Below, piece after piece: positions 6,520 through 14,467 of a stretch of DNA of 15,526 bases. How positions within the stretch are numbered: position 1 is the first letter of the stretch; every line of letters starts with the position of its first letter. The notes beneath the pieces were generated by a model that saw only the letters and a program-made list of their open reading frames with translations, was not told the DNA's origin and made no database searches. Location: assembly GCA_019308985.1 (NCBI GenBank), contig JAFDHB010000083.1, positions 1 through 15,526 on the forward strand. The letters run 5' to 3'. A program made the translations under genes and the position numbers. The DNA comes from Deltaproteobacteria bacterium (GTDB taxonomy: Bacteria; Desulfobacterota; DSM-4660; Desulfatiglandales; HGW-15).

Positions 6520-7470
6520 TCACCGGATAAAATCATTGTAATCATCCACCTTGTAAACTTCCAGGGCCGGCCTCTGTCCCAGGCTGAGGCCCGCTTCCCA
6601 GTTGAAGAGATCCAGGGCGTCTTTGTTAAGTTTGCTGGTGAATTTCCTTACCGGGATGTCCACGGGGCAGGCCCTCTCGCACGCACCACAGTCCGTACAA
6701 CGGCCCGCACAATGAAAGGCCCTCAGAAGATGAAAGGTCATGGTGTCGATCGGATCAATACTCTTCCCTACCCACTGGGGTCTTGATTCATCCACGAAAC
6801 ACGTCGGACAATAACACAGGGGGCACGCGTTTCTGCACGCATAGCAACGAGTGCAGGGCTCGATGAGCTTCCTGAAATAGGCCCATTTTTCTTGGCTCCC
6901 CATTTCTTCGATCTCCTTGATATCTTCGTAGGGATCAACGTCCTGCTGCTCGTCTACTTCACCGGCGACCATTTCATCCTTTAGGACCGGGTTGCGGTGG
7001 AGACAGAGGCGACAGTTGTTCCTCAAGTAGTCCCTCACCTTGAAGGTCTCTTCAAACCCATTGCCCTTTACCGTGAACTCCTCCCCCCGCTGATCAAAGT
7101 CAAGGAGCTCCCTATCCCCGACCGCCCTCTTGACGGCCCTGTGATCGATCATGCCCGTGCACGGGATTCCGACGATGTAGAGCTGTTCTCTCTTTATCTG
7201 GTTCTCTATTATGTGCGTAACGATGTTTCGGGAGTTGCAACCGTTGGCCAGGATTCCCACCTTGTCGGTCCGGCCAGTCAGGTAGGTGCACAGGTTGAGC
7301 CCGCAATTGCAATCCCAGTAAAGGGTGTCTACCTTTCCAGGATCACTTACCAGCACGGGCTCGTTCATTAATGGGACGCTCCCCTTCCGGTATCCAATGA
7401 AAACATCGACCGTGCCCTCCTCGAGGAGTCTCCTTGCAATCTCCCTTATCCTGTTCGTATACTCCAGCAT
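6520..7470 (-). CDS. flxC: FlxC-like 4Fe-4S protein with FrhB/FdhB-like N-terminal part
   Basis: This is a cytoplasmic electron-transfer protein of 316 residues. The N-terminal part has CNCGLNLCTYL (54-64), NGCNS (77-81), GIPCTGMIDH (101-110) and CRLC (153-156), reminiscent of the FrhB/FdhB family. The C-terminal part has two [4Fe-4S] sites, C206/C209/C212/C216 (CTRCYACRNACP) and C258/C261/C264/C268 (CTDCGACERACP), with more cysteines (CYCPTC) after the first. The ATG is fixed by a TAATG overlap with the mvhD stop codon and by GAGGTG six bases upstream, so translation should be coupled. The tight link to mvhD supports assignment to FlxC. The FlxB and FlxC names might be exchanged in another nomenclature. 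Confidence 0.82.
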   Translation of the reverse strand: MLEYTNRIREIARRLLEEGTVDVFIGYRKGSVPLMNEPVLVSDPGKVDTLYWDCNCGLNLCTYLTGRTDKVGILANGCNSRNIVTHIIENQIKREQLYIVGIPCTGMIDHRAVKRAVGDRELLDFDQRGEEFTVKGNGFEETFKVRDYLRNNCRLCLHRNPVLKDEMVAGEVDEQQDVDPYEDIKEIEEMGSQEKWAYFRKLIEPCTRCYACRNACPLCYCPTCFVDESRPQWVGKSIDPIDTMTFHLLRAFHCAGRCTDCGACERACPVDIPVRKFTSKLNKDALDLFNWEAGLSLGQRPALEVYKVDDYNDFIR

Positions 7471-7901
7471 TATGCCACCTCAGCCCTCTTCTTGATAAGG
7501 TATTTCGCAGGCCCGATCTCCTTGACCGCCTCAGTCACCTCCCTCGCCACTTCAACGAACTTGTTCGCCTCCGCAGAAGAGATCCAGGAGAAGTGCAATC
7601 TCCCGGGCTCTATGCCTATGTATTCGAGGAAGTTTTTCAGGAGTGCGAATTTTCTTCTGGCATAGTAATTACCTTCCAGGTAATGGCAGTCCCCCGGGTG
7701 TCACCCCGAGACCCACACCCCGTCAGAACCGTGGCGCAATGCAGCAAGAATGAACTTGGGGCTAACCCTCGCAGAGCAGGGGACCCTGATCACCCTGATA
7801 TTTGTCGGGTACTGGAGTCGGCTCACTCCTGCCAGGTCTGCAGCCCCATAGCTGCACCAGTTACAAAGAAAGGCGGTTATCTTTGGTTGCCAATCATTCA
7901 T
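7470..7901 (-). CDS. mvhD: MvhD/FlxD family [2Fe-2S] protein, selenocysteine at residue 67
   Basis: This 143-residue protein links the electron-input module to HdrA. In characterised complexes MvhD carries a [2Fe-2S] cluster. Conserved cysteines are C13 and C16 (CNWC), C42 (VPCSARV) and C72. An in-frame TGA at 7703-7701 lies in VSG-TGA-HPGDCHY, where the family has GCHPGDC. Reading through as selenocysteine gives [19 protein letters not shown] and an ordinary MvhD C-terminus. The restored frame ends at TAA 7472-7470, one base over the flxC ATG, as expected for a coupled operon gene. A hairpin suitable for a bacterial SECIS element follows the TGA. The start has AGGAG six bases upstream. Without readthrough the product would be a 66-residue fragment and the highly conserved rest would be orphan coding sequence, so recoding is the best explanation. 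It lies 151 bp after hdrA. Confidence 0.9.
7668..7684 (-). promoter_or_regulatory. Candidate bacterial SECIS hairpin for mvhD
   Basis: Sixteen bases after the TGA at 7703-7701, ATTACC pairs perfectly with GGTAAT around the five-base loop TGGAA. The loop begins 22 bases past the UGA and has G in its second position. This agrees with the general bacterial SECIS model: a short stem about 16-37 bases after UGA with G in the first loop positions. It is inferred by eye. Confidence 0.55.
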
Positions 7902-8052
7902 CCTCGTCTCCTCGTGGAAGAAATCTATCCCTCTTGCCTTTGTCGGCCCACACGCAATAGGGGCCCGCTGCTGCCTTAAAGATTAAAGGCAAATTCATCT
8001 CCTCGCACCAGCAATAACAAAGGACCGGTTTCCGAATCGCACCGCGGAGCCT

Positions 8053-11000
8053 TTAAATCTCCTCTATCATGGCCATGATCTGGTCCGTGTCGAACCCGGC
8101 CAGTTTTATGGCCCCGGACCTGCACGAAGCCACGCAAAGCCCGCAGCCTTTGCACAGTACAGGATTTATTTCCGACTTCCCCGCAAAGTGACCTTCCTTT
8201 ATGAAGGAAGGTGCCGAATAGGGGCAGACATCGATACATACCCCGCAACTGCTGCACCCGGTGGGATCCACCTGGGCCACGTTTCCGCTGACCTGAATCC
8301 TTTCCTTTGCAAGCACTGACACTGCCCGAGTTGCCGCTGCCTGGGCCTGGGCAATGGCCTCGTCGATGGGCTTGGGTGCATGGGCCAGGCCGCAGATGAA
8401 CACCCCGTCCGTGGCACAGTCGACCGGCCGCAACTTCACGTGGGCCTCCATGAAAAACCCGTCCTCGTTCACCGGAATCTTGAACATCTTTGCCAGGGGA
8501 TTCTCCCGGAGGGGCACTATTGCCGTGGCCAGGACGAACAGGTCCGGCTTCAGTTCCATTTCCCGGCGGATGGTTGTATCCGTAAAGCGGACCCTCAAGG
8601 CACCATTCTCCTGGTCCACATTCAACCCCCTGTCAAAGTCATATCTCAGGAACACAACCCCCCGCTCCCTGGCTTCCCGGTAGAGATCTTCCCTGAGGCC
8701 GTAGGTCCGCATATCCCTGTAAATTATGAAAACGTCCATGTCAGGATTGAGCTCTTTCAGTTTCAAGGCACTCTTCACGGAATGGGTGCAGCACACCTTG
8801 GAACAATAGGGGCGCTCTTCTATGCGGGATCCGACACACTGGAGAAAGGCAACACATTGATTGCCGTTGATGTCGATGGTGTTCTCAATGAGTCTTCTAT
8901 CCAGTTCAAGGGAGGTGACCACCCTGGAGTCCTTCCCATACAGGTAAGGAAGCTCATGGGGTTTCAGCTCCGACGCGCCTGATGCAATGATCGCGACCCC
9001 GTGTTCCAGGACCTCTTCCTCTCCCTTGTTCCCCCTGGTGATAGTTGTCTTGAAATTGCCTACAAAACCGTCAACCTGCTTGATGCCGGCCCCAAGGCGG
9101 ATCTCGATATTCTCGTCCGACTCAACTTCCCTGATCATGCCTTTAAGCTTTTCCTGGATGTCTTCCCCCCTCCAGGTTTCCAGCAAGTCGAGGGCCTGGC
9201 CCCCGAGCCGAGCCTCCTTTTCAACCAGGTAAACATGATAGCCTTGCGAGGACAGGAGCCTCGCAGCAGCCATGCCGGATATGCCCCCTCCCACAACGAG
9301 AGTGGACCTGTTCATCTCGACGCTGGGTTCCACCAGGGGCTCAAGCAGCACGACCTTTGCCACGGCCATTCTGACGAGGTCCTTTGCCTTCTCCGTGGCC
9401 TCATCCTTGTCTGAGCTGTGCACCCAGGAACACTGGTTGCGTATGTTGGCCATCTCGAAGAGGTACTTGTTGATCCCCGCGTTCGTGACCGTCTCCTGGA
9501 AGAGGGGTTCATGGGTCTTTGGAGTGCATGCGGCTACAACAATCCTGTTGAGACGGTGTTCCTTGATTATCTGGGCCATCTTCTCCTGGGTGTCCTGGGA
9601 ACAACTGAACATGTTTTCCTCGGTGTAGACTACTCCAGGGAGCCCCTTGGCGAACTCCACCACGGACGGTACGTCCACCACGGACGCTATGTTGGTCCCG
9701 CACCTGCATACAAAGACCCCTACCCTCGGTGGCTCGCCCCTGACATTGACCTCTTGGGGGACTTCCTTTTCCCTGGTCCTAGTGAACCTGGCCGAATAAA
9801 GTCTTGACGCCGCCAGCCCCGCCGCGGCGCTGGACTCCATAACAGAGGAAGGGATATCTTTTGGGGCCTCGAACGCTCCGCAAATCATTATCCCTGGAAC
9901 CGAGGTCTTCACCGGCTCGAAGGTGTTGGTTGACGCAAAGTCATACTGGTTGAGACCTATCCCCAGGCTCTTTGCCAAGTCTCTTGTCTGTGCCTTCACC
10001 CCGAGGCCCACCGAGAGGACCACCATGTCGAACTCCTCCTGGACCCTCTCGCCCACCTCGTTGATGTAGCGGATGAGAAGCTTCTCCGTGCCCGGAACCC
10101 TGTCTATGTTTGTGATCCGGGACTTTACGAACCTTATGCCCGCTTCATCCCTGCCCCTGTTGTAATAACGTTCAAAGTCCTTTCCGTGGGTTCGGATATC
10201 CATGTAGAAAATGGCCGTGTCCAGGGAGCCCTTGCTGTGTTCCTTGGCCAGCATGGCCTCCTTGATGGCATATGTGCAGCACACGGAGGAGCAATAGTTC
10301 CTGGACCCTATGTGTGTGTCCCTGGACCCTATGCATTGAAGCCAGGCGATTTTTTCCGGCTCCTTTTTATCTGATGGTCGAACTAAATGACCCCCGTAGG
10401 GTCCGGAGGATGAAAGGATCCTTTCAAATTCAAGGCTGGTGACTATGTTGGGAGACTTCCCGTACCCGTATACGTCATGGGTCTTGGGATCATATACCTC
10501 ACAACCCCCTGCGAAGATTATGGCCCCGACCTGAACCGTCAAGTCCTTCCGAACATCATCGAACTTTATTGCGTCTGCAGGGCAGAATTTCTCGCAGGCC
10601 CTGCATTTGCCCTTTTGAAGATAGATGCAGTTCTCGGGGTCAAGTGCGTATTTCAAGGGCACGGCCTGTGCGTATTGCACATAGGCGGCTTTGCGTTTTG
10701 TGAGACCCTCATCATATTCGCTGACCACCTTCTTCGGGCACTTCTCTGCGCACAATCCGCAGGCGATACATTTTTCCATGTCCACATAGCGCGGGTACTG
10801 GGTGATGCTGACCTCGAAATTCCCCTCTTCGCCCTTTATCCCCTTCACTTCTGACAGGGTCAACAGCTCTATGTTCAGGTGCCGGCCGACCTCGACCAGT
10901 TTCGGCGAAATGATTCACATGGCACAGTCATTGGTGGGGAACGTCTTGTCCAGCTGCGCCATCACTCCGCCTATGGACGTGCTCCTCTCTACCAGATAGA

Positions 11001-11094
11001 CGTAAAACCCCGTATCGGCTGCATCAAGGGCGGCCTGCATCCCCGCGATGCCCCCGCCGATAACCATGACAGAGCCTATCTTTTCCTTGGTCAT
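8053..11094 (-). CDS. hdrA: Double-length HdrA flavoprotein, selenocysteine at residue 60
   Basis: This is the flavin subunit of a heterodisulfide-reductase-like complex, the site of electron bifurcation in characterised Hdr systems. The full protein is 1013 residues with two HdrA-type modules. Module 1 has an FAD fingerprint ([12 protein letters not shown], about 11-22), the conserved [11 protein letters not shown](UGA)[11 protein letters not shown] segment, a ferredoxin site (C109/C112/C115/C119) and a further cysteine group (C156, C164, C167, C171). Module 2 starts near 456 with [12 protein letters not shown] and has a second FAD fingerprint ([10 protein letters not shown], about 602-611). 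The C-terminus has two [4Fe-4S] sites (C947-C957 and C981-C991). The TGA at 10917-10915 falls exactly where homologues have Cys, giving C57-A-M-U60. The ATG at 11094 overlaps the hdrB stop as ATGA and has a GGAGAAG ribosome site, which confirms that the upstream 77 codons belong to this gene. The part after the TGA alone would lack the first FAD site. Confidence 0.92.
10885..10906 (-). promoter_or_regulatory. Candidate bacterial SECIS hairpin for hdrA
   Basis: Eight bases after the TGA at 10917-10915, GCCGA pairs with UCGGC. Inside, CU pairs with AG around the loop GGUCG. The GGU of the apical loop begins 17 bases after the UGA. In E. coli fdhF, from memory, a GGUCU loop starts about 18 bases after UGA, so both position and loop sequence agree. 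The inner stem is short and the structure is judged by eye. Confidence 0.55.
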
Positions 11095-11963
11095 ATCTTC
11101 TCCTGTGACAGATATCCTTGTATACCGGATATATCCAGTCTGTTTTTCTCAATACCCAGTATCCCGTCTTCTATCCCCATCACCTTGCCGAGGAGCTGGG
11201 AATAGAGGATGCTGGGGACCCCCGGGCCCTTTCCGTTTCTTGATTCCTGAACCTCGTCAAACTGGACCTGGCACCAGGGGCAACTCACACAAACGTAGTC
11301 CGCACCCCACTCCCTGGCCGTCCGGAGCTTTCTCGTCATGAGATCCACCGAGAGTTCGTCGTTTATCCCCATGAGAGGCGCCCCGCAGCACTCCAGTCTC
11401 AACGGCCACTCCACGCTCTTGGCCCCGGTCACTGCGACCAGGTCTTCGAAGAGGGAAGGTGAGACCGGGTCATCAAAATTCATGACATCGCTTGGGCGCA
11501 GCGCATGGCACCCGTAATGGGTCGCTACCTTCAGCCCCTTGTAAGGTCTGGATATTTTTTCTCCTATGGCCTTTACTCCTATGTCCCTGTGGAGAACGGA
11601 CAGGAAATGGGTGACCTCTACTTTCCCCTGGTAGGCAAGATCCTCCCTCTTCAGAATATTGTTGATCTCTTCCCTCAAGGTTGTATCGTTCTTCAAGAGG
11701 TGATCCACCTTCTTGAGGCTCCCGAAACAACACTTGCACAGGGCCATGATATTCAGGCCCCTTTCTTCGGCAAGCGCCAAGTTCCTGCCCGAGAGCAGAA
11801 CAAAGGTATGGAAGTCCGCGTTTCGCACTGGATACCCGCAGCAATTGAAAGCGGGTATCTCCGTGACCCCGACACCCAGCACTTCCAGCACCGCCCTTGC
11901 AGAGCTCTCGTAGTGCTCCAAATGGTGAGGAATCTTACAGCCGATAAACAATGCAAAATCCAT
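11091..11963 (-). CDS. hdrB: HdrB, CCG-domain heterodisulfide reductase catalytic subunit
   Basis: This 290-residue protein has two CCG domains, which in HdrB bind the non-cubane [4Fe-4S] clusters that cleave or form disulfides. Domain 1 shows C9 (FIGCK), C41-C42-G43 (NCCGYP) and C76/C78/C79 (CKCC). Domain 2 shows C152 ([10 protein letters not shown]), C192-C193-G194 (ECCGAP) and C225/C228/C231 (CVSCPWC). In sulfate reducers the partner is thought to be a small thiol protein such as DsrC rather than CoM-S-S-CoB; this window does not show which. The ATG at 11963 is the natural start because the protein begins [10 protein letters not shown], as in the family, although the ribosome site (AGGG, about nine bases away) is modest. 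It lies 90 bp after the membrane HdrC fusion, and its stop overlaps the hdrA start as ATGA. Confidence 0.92.
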   Translation of the reverse strand: MDFALFIGCKIPHHLEHYESSARAVLEVLGVGVTEIPAFNCCGYPVRNADFHTFVLLSGRNLALAEERGLNIMALCKCCFGSLKKVDHLLKNDTTLREEINNILKREDLAYQGKVEVTHFLSVLHRDIGVKAIGEKISRPYKGLKVATHYGCHALRPSDVMNFDDPVSPSLFEDLVAVTGAKSVEWPLRLECCGAPLMGINDELSVDLMTRKLRTAREWGADYVCVSCPWCQVQFDEVQESRNGKGPGVPSILYSQLLGKVMGIEDGILGIEKNRLDISGIQGYLSQEKI

Positions 11964-12053
11964 GTCTCAGTCCCTATCTCTTCTAGAAGGCCCCTGAATA
12001 CCTCAATCTCCCTGTCGCCTCGATCACTACCCCCGGCCGATTTCCCGGTCCGT

Positions 12054-13811
12054 CTATGGGCCGTTCCCCGAAAAGGACTCCCTCACAGCCATATTCTTCA
12101 ATTCATATAATATGTCTGTCACCTTAACACCCTGCGGGCAGTGTTCCTGGCACTGATAGCAGGTCACGCAGTCCCATAGCATACCGGACCCAAGCGCCAG
12201 ATCCTTGAGGCCCATGCCAAGAGATCTCATTATCTGGTGCGGCAGCAGGCCCAGTTTCTCTTGGGGATTTTCGTAATTCTCCACTACGGGGCACACGCTG
12301 GTACAATTCTCGCAGGCATAACAGTAGGCAAAGGTATTCCCCTGCAATGATCTGATCGCCCTTTCCCTCAGGCCCCTGTCCCTCCGGTTGAGATCAATGA
12401 CCTTCCCCGAATCTTTCATCAGTTCGCATTTGGAGAGGATCTGACCCCTGGCCCTATTGAGGGGCCTTTCATAGTCTGCAATCTCCAGAGTCTTTCGCTC
12501 CACTCCCCTGTAAAAGGAGAACTGGGACAGAACCAGGGGGGTGGGAAGGTCTCTTTGAATCATCTCCTCCTTCACACCGTACCAGAGTTCTCTCAGGTTG
12601 ATCCCCACCGGGCATACGACGGTACAACGGTCACAATTCGTACACAGGTAGGCTCCTTCCTGTATTGAACGCAATTCCCGGTCTTTCAAGTCCTTTCCTG
12701 CCACGTACCTCTTTAGGTAGACCATCTTCTCCGATGGAAGAACCTTAATATTTCCGGTACTGTAAAACGCCGCCGCTACAGAGCAGTGCCTGCTGCACGT
12801 ACCGCAATGGGTACAGGCGTCCAGTTCCATGACCTGGCGGGTAGCCATATTGGCAGGGTCTGAGCGATCCCTGTCCATCACCGCATTGGCCATCAGGCTG
12901 ATGGGGCTGGAGAAGATGTGAAACATCTTGCTGAAGGGTAGATAGGCCAGGCCTATAAAACAGGAAAGAAAGTGGATATACCAGAGGATCAAACGCATAT
13001 CGACCCTGTCGAGCCCCAGGGCGACCGGTTTCACGAACTGGGCAATCGCGTACCCTGCAAAGGCTGAAGAGGGCTTGGAATGGCAAGCAGAGCAACTCAG
13101 TTCGTTGATCTCGCGCCCCTGCTCAATGATATCCTCTTCAAAGGGCGACTTGACCTTGGGGGAGACGACGCCGTACTCCTTGACCCAGAGTGCCTCCAGG
13201 GCCCTGAGCTCCTCCTCTTCGTCCGTATCGGAGTATTCTTCCACCATCTCCAGGTATCTCCCGTAGGAGGTGATCTTCACCCCTTCCAGGAACACTCCCG
13301 AGAGCATGATCACCGCGAGTATGGCAACGGCGTAAAAATCCATGGGGTTTGTCTTCAGCCTGGGGACCCTCATGGTCAAGCGCCGGTACACGGCTATGCC
13401 GATGCCGATCAAAGCAAGCATCCCGAACAGGTCTCTCAGGAACATAGCAGGATTCAGTGTGGGCATATATTCAGGGAAGAGCCTTTCGCTTACGAAATTG
13501 TCCAGGGCGTGGAAGAGCAGGAGGAGCATGAAGCCTGCAAATATCAGAACGTGCATCAGCCACCTGAGAAAATTCTCCCTGAGCACCCGCCTCTGTACTA
13601 TCCCGTCAAGGACAAAGACCCGTATCAGGGTCAGGATCTTTCTACTCAATAGGACCCTGAACATACCACAGGCTGCCGCCTTGATCCTCTTCAGCGCCCC
13701 GTATTTATCCCCGTAAACACCAATATCCCGCCAAAACCAGGTGGAAACCTTGTAAAGAATACCGATCAGGAAGATCAGGAGCGAAGCATAAAGCGAAACA
13801 TTGTAGAACAT
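12054..13811 (-). CDS. hdrC: Membrane NarI/HdrE-like cytochrome fused to ferredoxin and HdrC domains
   Basis: This 585-residue protein joins three parts. Residues 1-300 are a five-helix membrane domain like NarI/HdrE/DsrM (helices near 6-26, 83-102, 123-142, 157-176, 272-292) with candidate haem-b histidines H87, H101, H280 and H298. The loop between helices 4 and 5 carries CSACH (240-244), a haem-c binding motif. Residues 333-343 and 390-400 form a two-cluster ferredoxin. Residues 497-507 (CYACENCTSVC) and 548-558 (CVTCYQCQEHC) are HdrC-like cluster sites. Basic residues in loops 1-2 and 3-4, and acidic ones around the CxxCH loop, place the C-terminal FeS domains in the cytoplasm and the haem-c loop in the periplasm, which is self-consistent. 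It is the first operon gene, after a near-consensus promoter. It would anchor the complex to the membrane and link it to quinone or a periplasmic cytochrome. The start ATG has AGGGG about ten bases upstream. The symbol reflects only the C-terminal part. Confidence 0.82.
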   Translation of the reverse strand: MFYNVSLYASLLIFLIGILYKVSTWFWRDIGVYGDKYGALKRIKAAACGMFRVLLSRKILTLIRVFVLDGIVQRRVLRENFLRWLMHVLIFAGFMLLLLFHALDNFVSERLFPEYMPTLNPAMFLRDLFGMLALIGIGIAVYRRLTMRVPRLKTNPMDFYAVAILAVIMLSGVFLEGVKITSYGRYLEMVEEYSDTDEEEELRALEALWVKEYGVVSPKVKSPFEEDIIEQGREINELSCSACHSKPSSAFAGYAIAQFVKPVALGLDRVDMRLILWYIHFLSCFIGLAYLPFSKMFHIFSSPISLMANAVMDRDRSDPANMATRQVMELDACTHCGTCSRHCSVAAAFYSTGNIKVLPSEKMVYLKRYVAGKDLKDRELRSIQEGAYLCTNCDRCTVVCPVGINLRELWYGVKEEMIQRDLPTPLVLSQFSFYRGVERKTLEIADYERPLNRARGQILSKCELMKDSGKVIDLNRRDRGLRERAIRSLQGNTFAYCYACENCTSVCPVVENYENPQEKLGLLPHQIMRSLGMGLKDLALGSGMLWDCVTCYQCQEHCPQGVKVTDILYELKNMAVRESFSGNGP

Positions 13812-13950
13812 GAAGCTATTCCCCTCTACTCAGGCTCTTGCAAAAGAAAAGCGGACTAACCCCTCTCTTGAAAATAAGATATTCCCAGATCCCTCCCCTT
13901 CTTGAGACATCCGGGTCAAGGCCAATTAGAGAAATTTTGCACAAGCTCGT

Positions 13951-13979
13951 ATATTATTCGAGGGCTGTTTCCTTGTCAA
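13951..13979 (-). promoter_or_regulatory. Near-consensus sigma-70 promoter for the Hdr/Flx operon
   Basis: On the minus strand TTGACA (13979-13974) is followed after exactly 17 bases by TAATAT (13956-13951). The -35 is perfect and the -10 has one mismatch to TATAAT. Transcription should start near 13944, leaving a leader of about 130 bases before the ATG at 13811. The strength of the match suggests high basal expression. I recognise no riboswitch or operator in the leader. Confidence 0.8.
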
Positions 13980-14071
13980 TATGATTCTCCAGGGAAATTT
14001 ACCGGATTTCCTGCTCCCTTGTTCCTTTTCTCCTTTTGCCCGCCGAAAACCCGATGTAGAATAGAAGAAAT

Positions 14072-14136
14072 AGTGAGCAGAAAGGGAAAGTAAGCAGTGA
14101 GCAAGCCACGCGGAGCGTGGAGTGAGCAGTAAGCAG
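14072..14136 (+). repeat. Degenerate GTGAGCA/GTAAGCA tract with internal palindrome
   Basis: The words GTGAGCAG, GTAAGCAG, GTGAGCA, GTGAGCAG and GTAAGCAG recur, partly in 7-base register. They are interrupted at 14106-14120 by a perfect hairpin, CCACGC/GCGTGG with loop GGA. A related tract occurs inverted at 4316-4374, and a shorter one (GTGAGCACTAAGCAG) near 14388-14402. Confidence 0.7.
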
Positions 14137-14230
14137 AGGAATTCGGGGATTGTGAATTGAGGAGTTTAGAAGAAAAAGAAGCAGGAATTTTTTTGGCACG
14201 GATTTCGCGGATTACACGGATAAGGTAAAT

Positions 14231-14264
14231 ATTTTTGCAATCAAGGAGCCTTGATTGCAAAAAT
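14231..14264. repeat. Perfect 34-bp palindrome (16-bp stem, 2-base loop)
   Basis: ATTTTTGCAATCAAGG is followed by AG and then its exact reverse complement. Such a long perfect stem with a two-base loop is rare by chance. It lies just inside the left end of the 316-bp element. Confidence 0.95.
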
Positions 14265-14429
14265 CTCCATCCGCCTCCGGCGGTGAAATGGCTGATATCA
14301 ATGCGTATTTCTAGATACAACGCAAGTTTTGTCCTGAGATTCAACCTATCGCATTGCAGGAGTTAGAGTTTGCAAGGAGCAGAGGAGTGAGCACTAAGCA
14401 GACATTTTTCCCGCCCTTGGCGGGATGGC

Positions 14430-14467
14430 ATGCAGCGGCTATTCCGAGAACCCGAATCCCGCTGCAT
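14430..14467. repeat. Imperfect hairpin ATGCAGCGG/CCGCTGCAT
   Basis: A 9-bp stem closes a 20-base interior, in which ATTC and GAAT can pair further. It is preceded by another palindrome, TCCCGCC-CTT-GGCGGGA (14409-14425). The core CCGCCCTTGGCGG of the latter also occurs on the minus strand at 3921-3933. Confidence 0.75.

Noticed and set aside
7470..7901. mvhD read as a pseudogene or as two fragments split by a stop
   Set aside because: The frame stays open with conserved MvhD sequence on both sides, the stop is TGA at the family's Cys position, and the 3' end couples to flxC. Decay would not place the lesion so exactly, nor do so twice in one operon.
7894..7998. A 34-codon ORF between hdrA and mvhD, overlapping the mvhD start
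   Set aside because: AGGAG sits directly against its ATG with no spacing, and the product shows no recognisable feature. It could be a leader peptide, but the evidence is too thin.
8053..10863. hdrA starting at the TTG at 10863 (936 aa)
   Set aside because: This start removes the first FAD fingerprint and has no support. The true ATG at 11094 overlaps hdrB and the 77 upstream codons are conserved HdrA sequence.
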